Shown piece by piece: positions 1-5,611 of a DNA stretch of 32,994 nt. Made by a program: the position numbers and the translations under genes. A model generated the notes under the pieces. The model had not been told where the DNA came from. It saw only the letters and a program-made list of their open reading frames with translations, and ran no database searches. The DNA is taken from contig URXU01000012.1 in NCBI GenBank assembly GCA_900552005.1, forward strand, positions 1-32,994, read 5' to 3'. The stretch comes from an uncultured Phascolarctobacterium sp. (lineage in GTDB: Bacteria > Bacillota > Negativicutes > Acidaminococcales > Acidaminococcaceae). Numbering within the stretch: the stretch's first letter is position 1; each line of letters opens with the position of its first letter.

Positions 1-36
1 TCCCCATTGTTCAGCATAAAAGAAAGGATGATAAAG

Positions 37-528
37 ATGAATGATACTCCTGCAAAATCTGCGGCTGAGAGCCGTATATTTGTAAAGTTTGAAGCTGATG
101 GAAGCTTCGGCGGCGCCTATATTGAAGGTGCTAATCTTAATATTCAATATATTCCTGTCTATGCTCCGTTAGAAGAAGGGCAGGAAGAAGCGATTGTTGT
201 GGATCAAAACGAAGTGTTTGACCCGGAACTTGGCTCTGAATACGAAGAAGTCACTTATGAACAGTATCAGATGCTGGTCGGTAATGTAGGTGATGGCCCA
301 TACATCCGCGACCCGGAAACTGGGGAATACATTCCTAAACCGCCACACGTTCCTACAGCTGAAGAAAAATTGGCAGCACTTGATACTGAATACGCTGGAA
401 AAATCAGTGAAGTAAATAACGCTATTTTGATTGCTGCTGCTGAGGGCGATACTGAATTACAAACAGAATTAGTTGCCGAAAAGGCTGCTTTAAAAGCTGA
501 ATACGTTCAGAAAAGAGGCGAATTGTAA
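37..528 (+). CDS. Phage tail-fibre-region protein (163 aa)
   Basis: The function is not recognised precisely. The N-terminal half (residues 1-95) is acidic and rich in Gly, Tyr and Glu. Residues 112-163 form a charged, Ala/Glu/Lys-rich helix with the look of a coiled coil, a layout common in small proteins encoded just after tail fibres. ATG 37 is chosen because AAAGGA ends 8 bases upstream; the frame is open to the window edge, so an upstream start cannot be fully excluded. The stop overlaps the start of the next ORF (TAATG at 526-530), suggesting translational coupling. A tail-fibre assembly or accessory role is inferred from context only. Confidence 0.6.
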   Translation: MNDTPAKSAAESRIFVKFEADGSFGGAYIEGANLNIQYIPVYAPLEEGQEEAIVVDQNEVFDPELGSEYEEVTYEQYQMLVGNVGDGPYIRDPETGEYIPKPPHVPTAEEKLAALDTEYAGKISEVNNAILIAAAEGDTELQTELVAEKAALKAEYVQKRGEL

Positions 529-689
529 TGCAAAACAAAAGGTGCTTTTTGTGCGGAAGAAAAATGGCTGAAAATGGCTTATGTACTAACTCTGAGTGTA
601 TTCGTAGCACACCGGTGCCAGGAACAGCTGTTGATGAAACACTATCTGCTGAAAAAGAAGCCGAAAACACCGAAACTCAAGGAAAATAG
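528..689 (+). CDS. Small zinc-ribbon-like protein (53 aa)
   Basis: The ORF encodes 53 residues and starts at an ATG that shares its A with the stop codon of the preceding gene. Four cysteines lie at residues 6, 9, 19 and 24, in a CxxC...CxxxxC arrangement typical of a very small zinc ribbon. The C-terminal half is acidic and probably disordered. It is the last plus-strand gene before the reverse-oriented integrase. No function can be named; the coupling to the upstream gene and the clean cysteine pattern are the reasons to treat it as real. Confidence 0.5.
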   Translation: MQNKRCFLCGRKMAENGLCTNSECIRSTPVPGTAVDETLSAEKEAENTETQGK

Positions 690-721
690 CGGCTTTTCGC
701 TGTTATAAATAAATGAATATA

Positions 722-808
722 CAAGCAACAGATTAGCAACGCCGGAAACGTAGTCTGCAAGCACGTTTCAGAAAATACCAGGAAGAAAAATAATAACCGG
801 TTAGCAAC
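722..808. repeat. Direct AGCAAC repeats and an inverted repeat beside the integrase
   Basis: AGCAAC occurs at 724-729, 735-740 and 803-808; the last two are extended to TTAGCAAC. Between them is a perfect 7-bp inverted repeat, GAAACGT at 745-751 and ACGTTTC at 763-769, with an 11-base loop. Short direct repeats close to an integrase gene are typical of arm-type integrase binding sites, and inverted repeats can be core-type sites or a terminator stem. Either role here is inference. The region 690-819 carries no gene that I can support. Confidence 0.4.
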
Positions 809-819
809 ACATGAAGCCG

Positions 820-1866
820 CTAAATAAGGTCTATAGCGCGCTTTAGTTCGTGGAGGGATTTGTGCGTATATACTCCCTTTGTTACGCCCTGTGAAGCGTG
901 GCCGAGAATACGTTTTACAGCTGTTTCATTGGCGCCGGCATTATCAAGCATAGTAGCGCATGTGTGCCGGCACTCATGCGGTGTATGCTTGCAGCGTGTT
1001 TCTGCCATAACCTTATCGAACAGGCTTCGGAACTTATGGTATGTGAGTTTTTGACCTTTATCATCTGCAATAAGAGTTTTGCCCGGACGTTCCATCCAAT
1101 ACCGGAAGTATGGCAGCACCTTACGGCTAATCGGTACAGCTCTGTTTCTACCGGCAGCGGTTTTACTTTCTCTGATGACATAATATCGCTGCTGCAGCTT
1201 AACGTCAGATTTTAGTACAGCCAAAAACTCACCAGAGCGGGGACCGGAATATATCATCATGACCACTGCCATGGCCCATGGTGATAACGGCTCATCACTG
1301 TTGGCCAGAGTTTTAATGCGATTTATCTGTCTGGTATTAAATGGTTTTTTGGGATAGACAACAACGCGCTGATCTATATCAATATACTGGCTGATGTCCG
1401 CAGTAGGCGGTATAATTTCGTACTTTACGGCGTATGTGTACATGTGATGCATAAGCTGCCTACACTTCTTTTGGCTTGCATAACCGGTACCGGCAGCGGA
1501 CATATTCCGGATGATTCCCTGCAGGTCGCCTATTTTAAGTTCAGCAAATTTTTTTCGGTACAAAGGCTGGCAATGCTTGTAGGCTGCAACGTAATTAGCA
1601 CAGGTAGTTTTGGCCAGTTTTGGGAATCGTTCAGCTGCCATAAGGTCATAGACTTCTGAAAATGTTATGAGAGAGGGGGAGAATAAATATGGATTTTTAT
1701 TATACTCAACCAAAAAGGCGAGGCCCTCCGCATAAGTAGAAAACTGGCCAATTATCTTTTGTCGGCCGGAAATGGTTTTTTTGACTACATACGGCTGCCG
1801 GCGGTTACTGTCGCCGTAATAAACGACAGAGCCGAAGCCATTGGGAAGTTTTAATCTTTTTTTCAA
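820..1866 (-). CDS. int: Phage tyrosine recombinase (integrase, 348 aa)
   Basis: Catalyses site-specific integration and excision of the prophage by DNA strand exchange through a covalent 3'-phosphotyrosine. The N-terminal part (residues 1-60) resembles the small AP2-like DNA-binding arm domain of phage integrases, residues 65-150 the SAM-like core-binding domain, and 170-345 the catalytic domain. The catalytic set is visible: R210, K235, H297-x-x-R300, H323 (in LGHAS) and Y333. The start is TTG at 1864-1866, supported by AAGGAG nine bases upstream on the minus strand; no ATG fits better. The length is normal for the family. It is encoded against its neighbours, between tail-region and lysis genes. 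Direct repeats just past its stop may be its arm-type binding sites. Confidence 0.93.
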   Translation of the reverse strand: MKKRLKLPNGFGSVVYYGDSNRRQPYVVKKTISGRQKIIGQFSTYAEGLAFLVEYNKNPYLFSPSLITFSEVYDLMAAERFPKLAKTTCANYVAAYKHCQPLYRKKFAELKIGDLQGIIRNMSAAGTGYASQKKCRQLMHHMYTYAVKYEIIPPTADISQYIDIDQRVVVYPKKPFNTRQINRIKTLANSDEPLSPWAMAVVMMIYSGPRSGEFLAVLKSDVKLQQRYYVIRESKTAAGRNRAVPISRKVLPYFRYWMERPGKTLIADDKGQKLTYHKFRSLFDKVMAETRCKHTPHECRHTCATMLDNAGANETAVKRILGHASQGVTKGVYTHKSLHELKRAIDLI

Positions 1867-1920
1867 TTTATCACGCTCCTTAAAATTATTTTACAGGAGT
1901 GTGAAAAGGGGGATGGTAAG

Positions 1921-2232
1921 GTGGACATAATCATACAATATTGGCTCCAGATATTAACCTTGCTGGTGCAATGTGGGCTGATAAAGTTCGTGTACAGTCT
2001 TTATTCGGATAAGAAACAAAAAACCTTTGCACGCGACGAGGCCTTGAAATGTTTAATCAGAACTGCTATTTATGCAATATACCATAAAGGGGAAAAAGAT
2101 GGTTATATTCCGCTTTATGCTTTGGAGAATGCTACTGATATGTATAATTCATATCATGCGTTGGGCGGCAACGGAGCCGTTACTAATGTATACAAGAAGA
2201 TTTTAGAAATGCCACACGAAAAGGAGGTTTGA
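1921..2232 (+). CDS. Holin-type small phage membrane protein (103 aa)
   Basis: One hydrophobic segment lies near the N-terminus (about residues 3-25), followed by a soluble helical part containing a YALENATDMYNSYHALGGNG stretch. That pattern resembles small holin-region proteins of Firmicute phages. The start is GTG 1921, preceded by AAGGGGG eight bases upstream; ATG 1913 is in another frame and closes at once. It is the first gene of a tight lysis cluster: its stop (2230-2232) is just ahead of the next start, with the AAGGAGG of that gene inside its own last codons. It may be the holin or an accessory to it, controlling timing of host membrane permeabilisation. Confidence 0.6.
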   Translation: MDIIIQYWLQILTLLVQCGLIKFVYSLYSDKKQKTFARDEALKCLIRTAIYAIYHKGEKDGYIPLYALENATDMYNSYHALGGNGAVTNVYKKILEMPHEKEV

Positions 2233-2234
2233 AT

Positions 2235-2489
2235 ATGGAAAAAATAACTGAAATGCTCAGAGAGAATGGCGTACTTAGCCTTACTCGTGTTTTACCTACA
2301 ATTGGTTACATGACTTTTATTTTCGTTTCTGTTGGATTGGCAGCTTTTGGTAAGACATGGGGAAATTATGGGGAGTTTGCTATGGCTACTGGTGGAGCCG
2401 TAATCGTACAATTAGGTAATAAATGGATCAATAGTCGATATAACACTCCGGCAGGTTTTCCAGGCAAAACAGTAGGAGGTAGTAAATAA
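2235..2489 (+). CDS. Putative phage holin (84 aa)
   Basis: A short protein with two hydrophobic segments (about residues 19-38 and 48-62) and a polar, glycine-rich tail, the usual shape of a class II holin that forms the inner-membrane lesion releasing or activating the endolysin. ATG 2235 is preferred to the in-frame TTG at 2229 because AAGGAGG (2221-2227) sits seven bases before it. The stop overlaps the start of the lysozyme-like gene (TAATG at 2487-2491), a typical coupling of holin and endolysin. No signature sequence identifies the holin family, so the call depends on size, topology and position. Confidence 0.6.
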   Translation: MEKITEMLRENGVLSLTRVLPTIGYMTFIFVSVGLAAFGKTWGNYGEFAMATGGAVIVQLGNKWINSRYNTPAGFPGKTVGGSK

Positions 2490-3106
2490 TGGATATGCGC
2501 AAAATTTTAGCTGATGAAATTGCGAAGGGAATTATCAATACCGGCGTTGAAGGGCCTTTTGATGCTGTAAGCTGCAGCAGTGCCGGTGATTATCCAAGCA
2601 TGGGCTGCTCTCAATGGGAAGGTAGCCGAGGTAATCGGCTGCTTAGTTACATTGATGGAGGCAGTTATTTCATTGGCCGTACATACAGCGACATTGTGAA
2701 CAGCGGTGAGATTTACCAACTCAAAGCTTTACTGGGGAGCACACAGGGAATGGCTGCCCAGCAGATGATTCTGGCAGATGATTGCCTGGTTTATGTTGAC
2801 GCTTTACAGCTGGTACCAACACTGGACGATACCCGCTGCCTTATTTACGCCGGTATTTGGTGTCCTACAAGCCATTATGTAGTTTCTAAATTTCTGAAAA
2901 ACAGATGCAATACTAATAACCTGCGAAGCCTGGTAGTGCTGCGTGATTTATTCATGACGCAGTATTATCGTTCCGCAGGCGTCGGAGAACAGTACGCTGC
3001 AGGATATGAGAACAGGGCAGTTGTTACATATAACTATGTTGCGGGTATTGATTTAACTACGCCGTACGGTATTCCTGCTTATGGTGAAGCAGGTAACGGT
3101 AGGTAA
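2489..3106 (+). CDS. Lysozyme-like phage endolysin candidate (205 aa)
   Basis: It probably degrades host peptidoglycan at lysis. Near the N-terminus (about residues 34-54) there is a GCSQWEGSRGNRLLSY stretch that resembles the GxxQWxGxRxxxLL motif of phage tail-type lysozymes. Two further conserved-looking runs follow, one with paired hydrophobic and Gln positions and one reading IYAGIWCPTSH. No signal peptide is visible, consistent with holin-dependent release. It starts at ATG 2489 with AGGAGG nine bases upstream, overlapping the holin stop by one base, and is followed at once by a strong terminator. The family assignment is tentative; the position directly after a holin is the best support. 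Confidence 0.55.
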   Translation: MDMRKILADEIAKGIINTGVEGPFDAVSCSSAGDYPSMGCSQWEGSRGNRLLSYIDGGSYFIGRTYSDIVNSGEIYQLKALLGSTQGMAAQQMILADDCLVYVDALQLVPTLDDTRCLIYAGIWCPTSHYVVSKFLKNRCNTNNLRSLVVLRDLFMTQYYRSAGVGEQYAAGYENRAVVTYNYVAGIDLTTPYGIPAYGEAGNGR

Positions 3107-3110
3107 AATA

Positions 3111-3141
3111 AAAATCCCTGGAATATTCCAGGGATTTTTTT
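3111..3141 (+). terminator. Rho-independent terminator after the lysis genes
   Basis: A near-perfect palindrome, AAAATCCCTGG and CCAGGGATTTT around AATATT, is followed by a run of T. It ends the holin-endolysin transcript just before the next gene. Confidence 0.85.
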
Positions 3142-3152
3142 CGGAGGGTACA

Positions 3153-3725
3153 ATGGATGTCGAAAGAAAATATAAGATATTTAAGTATATGTTCATTGCT
3201 ATTGCTGTCGGAATTGCTGGCTATTGCATATATAATGTATTAAAACCTGCAGAAAAAACTCCAATAATTAAATCTGAGCAGCTGCAGGCCGCCGATCAGA
3301 TTAAGCAAACTGCTGCGAATGCCGGCGTCAGTCTTTCAGATGAACAGAGTAAAATTATCCAGGATAAAATCCAGGATGCAAAACCGGCAGGAAGTATTTC
3401 AGCTACAGCCGGTACCGTAAAACAGGTTGCGGAGCAACAGCGGCATCAGAACGGAAGCGACTTTGCACCTGTAGTTTCTGATGGAGACTTGTCAAAACTT
3501 CCGGATGAAACTCCTATAGAGTTGAAGCAGTACCATATTTATGCTGCTCCCAAAGTACAGCATGAGGTTGGACTGAAGCTTGATCAGGAAAGCAGCAGTC
3601 ATATCTCTGGTATTAGCTACGGTATTAAGAGAAGAATAACAGAAAAAGGACAGTATATCGGCGCGCGGGTGGATTATGACTGGCGGGATAAGGAAGCTGC
3701 CGTTTGGGCCACTTATAGCTGGTGA
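3153..3725 (+). CDS. Membrane-anchored periplasmic phage protein, possible spanin (190 aa)
   Basis: It has one N-terminal transmembrane segment (residues 12-30) with positive residues before it, so the rest should be outside the inner membrane. Residues 40-100 are helical and Gln/Ala-rich. Residues 155-190 alternate aromatic and charged residues and end in Trp, resembling beta strands. ATG 3153 follows GGAGG (3143-3147), whereas the longer open frame starting at 3081 would overlap the lysin and run through a terminator. The position after holin and endolysin, in a host with an outer membrane, makes an inner-membrane spanin a reasonable guess, but no lipoprotein partner is seen and no family motif is recognised. 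Confidence 0.5.
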   Translation: MDVERKYKIFKYMFIAIAVGIAGYCIYNVLKPAEKTPIIKSEQLQAADQIKQTAANAGVSLSDEQSKIIQDKIQDAKPAGSISATAGTVKQVAEQQRHQNGSDFAPVVSDGDLSKLPDETPIELKQYHIYAAPKVQHEVGLKLDQESSSHISGISYGIKRRITEKGQYIGARVDYDWRDKEAAVWATYSW

Positions 3726-3756
3726 AAACAGGACGTTTTGCACGTCCTGTTTTTTT
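3726..3756 (+). terminator. Rho-independent terminator
   Basis: AAACAGGACGT (3726-3736) pairs with ACGTCCTGTTT (3742-3752) around a five-base loop, followed by T residues. The stem starts directly after the TGA of the preceding gene. Confidence 0.85.
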
Positions 3757-3766
3757 ATGGTATAAT
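3738..3766 (+). promoter_or_regulatory. Extended -10 promoter inside the terminator hairpin
   Basis: TATAAT at 3761-3766 is preceded by TGG (extended -10) and, 17 bases upstream, by TTGCAC at 3738-3743, which matches only the TTG of the -35 consensus. The -35 lies in the loop and 3' arm of the terminator. Transcription should start near 3773, only two or three bases before ATG 3776. Confidence 0.6.
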
Positions 3767-3775
3767 TTCAATGCT

Positions 3776-4060
3776 ATGGACAGAAGGACATTCGCAAAGA
3801 AGCTGTCAAGTTTGTCCAAGCCAGCAGTTGCAAGACTAATTGCTGCCGCCGGGTTGAAAAATCGTGATGAGCGAATATTATTATCCTGGTATGTAGATGA
3901 AAAGTGTATCTACCAGATTGCTGCAGACGAGCATCTGCAGAAGGAATCAGCTTATAATGCAATTGCTGCTGCAAGAAACAAACTTTTTATAATAATTAAA
4001 GAACAAGCTTCTTTGCTTAAGAACATTGAGGATATAATCGAATACTTAACAAGCATATAG
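3776..4060 (+). CDS. Small phage HTH protein, sigma region 4-like (94 aa)
   Basis: A short, basic, helical protein. Residues 30-75 follow the pattern of a sigma-70 region 4 or LuxR-type helix-turn-helix (ERILLSWYVDE, then QIAADEHLQKESAYNAIAAAR), so it probably binds DNA as a regulator. ATG 3776 has no ribosome binding site, but the extended -10 box at 3761-3766 predicts a transcript beginning almost at the ATG, so translation may be leaderless. An open frame starting at 3722 would overlap the terminator and is rejected. It is the last gene before the putative attachment site and has its own promoter, so it could be expressed in the lysogen. Its target is unknown. Confidence 0.55.
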   Translation: MDRRTFAKKLSSLSKPAVARLIAAAGLKNRDERILLSWYVDEKCIYQIAADEHLQKESAYNAIAAARNKLFIIIKEQASLLKNIEDIIEYLTSI

Positions 4061-4107
4061 TTCTTGTTTGGTAATCGTGAATACTTTTGTGTGTCCGCTG
4101 AGCAGCC

Positions 4108-4125
4108 TTCGAGTCCGCGGCACCA
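4108..4125 (+). other. tRNA 3'-end-like sequence, putative prophage attR
   Basis: The 18 bases TTCGAGTCCGCGGCACCA contain a T-loop-like TTCGAGT, an acceptor-like CCGCGGC, discriminator A and CCA, as in leucine-type tRNAs whose 5' end reads GCCGCGG. A full tRNA would have five more bases (the 3' strand of the T stem) between TTCGAGT and CCGCGGC, so this is not an intact tRNA end. No anticodon arm lies upstream. The terminator at 4148-4176 fits one that once followed a tRNA gene. Reading it as the remnant left at the right end of a tRNA-integrated prophage is inference. Confidence 0.45.
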
Positions 4126-4147
4126 ATACTAAAAGGTAATAAATGTT

Positions 4148-4176
4148 CTCAATGTCGTGTGACATTGAGATTTTTT
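4148..4176 (+). terminator. Rho-independent terminator downstream of the tRNA-like remnant
   Basis: CTCAATGTC (4148-4156) pairs with GACATTGAG (4161-4169) around GTGT, followed by a T run. It separates the prophage from the host helicase gene. Confidence 0.85.
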
Positions 4177-4219
4177 CATTTTAGGACAATTAAACTGATG
4201 AGGAAAAGAGGTAAGGAAT

Positions 4220-5476
4220 ATGACTAATGGTTTTGCGGCACTTCATGTTTGTGCTCATACAGTTGAACAGTTGAATAAAATGGGTATCAAAAAGCCGATG
4301 CCGGTGCAGGAACAGGCAATACCGGCATTATTTGCCGGCAGGGATGTGATTGCCAGAGCGCAGACAGGTACAGGCAAAACTTTGGCTTTTCTTGTACCTC
4401 TGGCAGAAAAAATTGATGTCAAAAAAGCTTATGTTCAGGCACTTGTTATAACACCGACCCGTGAACTTGCGCAGCAGATTGCCGGTGAGTTTAAAAAGAT
4501 AATTGGCGACAGTGCCATTAAGGTATTGGCAGTGACTGGCGGTCGCGATTTTGAACTGCAGAAAAATAAATTAGACGGCAAAAGTCATGTGTTGATTGGT
4601 ACTCCCGGACGCCTGCTGGACCATATTAAAAAAGGCAATACCTCCTTGGGCGGCGTTAAGTATCTGGTCCTCGACGAAGTTGACGAAATGCTGAAACAGG
4701 GTTTTATTGATGAAGCCGCCGAATTGATTTCTCTGACGGCGCCGGAACATCAAACCATGCTGTGTTCAGCTACGCTTTCAGAAGAGGTGCGCAAGCTGGG
4801 CAAAAAGCTGACCAGAAACTGTGCGTTGATAGATATTAATCCTGAGGAAGCTACCGTAGAGCAGATTAAGCAGATTTGCATCAAGACTACGGAAGAATAT
4901 AAAAACAGAGCTGCCGCGGCTTTGATTGACCGCTATAATCCCTATTTGATGATTATTTTCTGCATGAGCAAGGAACGCACGAAAGAACTTGGTGAATGGC
5001 TGGGTATGCAGGGCTATAATGTAGATGTTCTGCACGGTGAAATGTCGGCGGTCAAACGCAAGACAGTGATGAAAGCTTTTCGTGATGCCAAGATTCAGAT
5101 TCTGGTAGCCAGTGATTTGGCGGCACGCGGTCTTGATGTGGAAGGCGTAACTCATGTACTGAATTATGATATTCCTCATGACATAGACTGGTATGTGCAC
5201 CGCATCGGCAGAACAGGACGTGCCGGCAACGACGGCATTGCCGTTACCTTTTATACTGCCGAAGAAGTTAAATGGCTGCGCAATATTGAGACCAAGCTTA
5301 ATGTGGTAATGGAGCGGCAAAATCTTGAAGGCAAAACCGTTACCAGAAGAATAACTGCAGCTGTCAATAATAAAAAGAAAAAAAATAATGGCCCTAAGCG
5401 CGGACGCAATGCGGTCGCCAATAAACGCAAGGCTCCCAAGACGGGCAGCAACAGACGTCAAAGCAAGAAAAAATAA
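4220..5476 (+). CDS. DEAD-box ATP-dependent RNA helicase (418 aa)
   Basis: An ATP-driven RNA unwinding enzyme acting in ribosome assembly, mRNA decay or cold adaptation. All family motifs are in order: Q motif around residues 25-32, Walker A AQTGTGKT (47-54), PTREL (79-83), TPGR (128-131), motif II DEVD (152-155), SAT (183-185), a second RecA-like domain from about 215, and HRIGRTGR (327-334). Motif II has Val where the family name has Ala, a tolerated variant. The tail from residue 384 is Lys/Arg/Asn-rich and likely gives non-specific RNA binding. The gene is monocistronic: terminators at 4148-4176 and 5483-5516 flank it. It is the first host gene after the prophage. Confidence 0.95.
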   Translation: MTNGFAALHVCAHTVEQLNKMGIKKPMPVQEQAIPALFAGRDVIARAQTGTGKTLAFLVPLAEKIDVKKAYVQALVITPTRELAQQIAGEFKKIIGDSAIKVLAVTGGRDFELQKNKLDGKSHVLIGTPGRLLDHIKKGNTSLGGVKYLVLDEVDEMLKQGFIDEAAELISLTAPEHQTMLCSATLSEEVRKLGKKLTRNCALIDINPEEATVEQIKQICIKTTEEYKNRAAAALIDRYNPYLMIIFCMSKERTKELGEWLGMQGYNVDVLHGEMSAVKRKTVMKAFRDAKIQILVASDLAARGLDVEGVTHVLNYDIPHDIDWYVHRIGRTGRAGNDGIAVTFYTAEEVKWLRNIETKLNVVMERQNLEGKTVTRRITAAVNNKKKKNNGPKRGRNAVANKRKAPKTGSNRRQSKKK

Positions 5477-5482
5477 ATTTCT

Positions 5483-5516
5483 TACCGGTGAATCAGAAAG
5501 ATTTGCCGGTATTTTT
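5483..5516 (+). terminator. Rho-independent terminator after the helicase gene
   Basis: TACCGG (5483-5488) pairs with CCGGTA (5506-5511), the stem is continued by G-U pairs and AATC/GATT around AGAAA, and five T follow. Confidence 0.7.
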
Positions 5517-5534
5517 GCTTTTAGCAGCAGATAT

Positions 5535-5563
5535 TTGCAGTTTACTTTATTAAGGGTTATAAT
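5535..5563 (+). promoter_or_regulatory. Sigma-70-type promoter of gltX
   Basis: TTGCAG (5535-5540) and TATAAT (5558-5563) are separated by 17 bases. The predicted leader of about 40 bases is too short for a T-box riboswitch. Confidence 0.7.
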
Positions 5564-5611
5564 TATTCTGATATACAATTTTTATTTTTAACTGATTAAG
5601 GAGACGAGACA

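Larger units (their letters stand above)
1..4125. mobile_element. Right-hand end of a prophage (continues left of the window)
   Basis: A run of phage-type genes (tail-fibre-region protein, integrase, two small holin-like proteins, lysozyme-like protein, membrane-anchored protein, HTH protein) ends just before ordinary host genes start at 4220. The last phage gene stops at 4060, and a tRNA 3'-end-like sequence at 4108-4125 is the likely right attachment site. The left end lies outside the window, so the length and completeness of the element cannot be judged. The integrase lies between the tail and lysis genes rather than at the edge, which is not the common layout. Call rests on gene content and order; the exact edge is inference. 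Confidence 0.8.

Noticed and set aside
1..44. End of an upstream gene (stop TAA 17-19 or TGA 42-44)
   Set aside because: Two frames end here, and too few codons are visible to decide which, if either, is coding.
690..715. Possible terminator for the integrase on the minus strand
   Set aside because: The AGCG...CGCT stem is only four bases with no strong T run on the minus strand.
4778..5578. Long minus-strand ORF (266 codons) opposite the helicase gene
   Set aside because: It lies wholly antisense to a clear gene with all helicase motifs, lacks a ribosome binding site and resembles no protein; the same applies to the long antisense frames opposite mutS2 and the efflux genes.
5564..5611. T-box riboswitch ahead of gltX
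   Set aside because: The leader is only about 40 bases, with no stem structure or T-box sequence; the promoter lies directly upstream.
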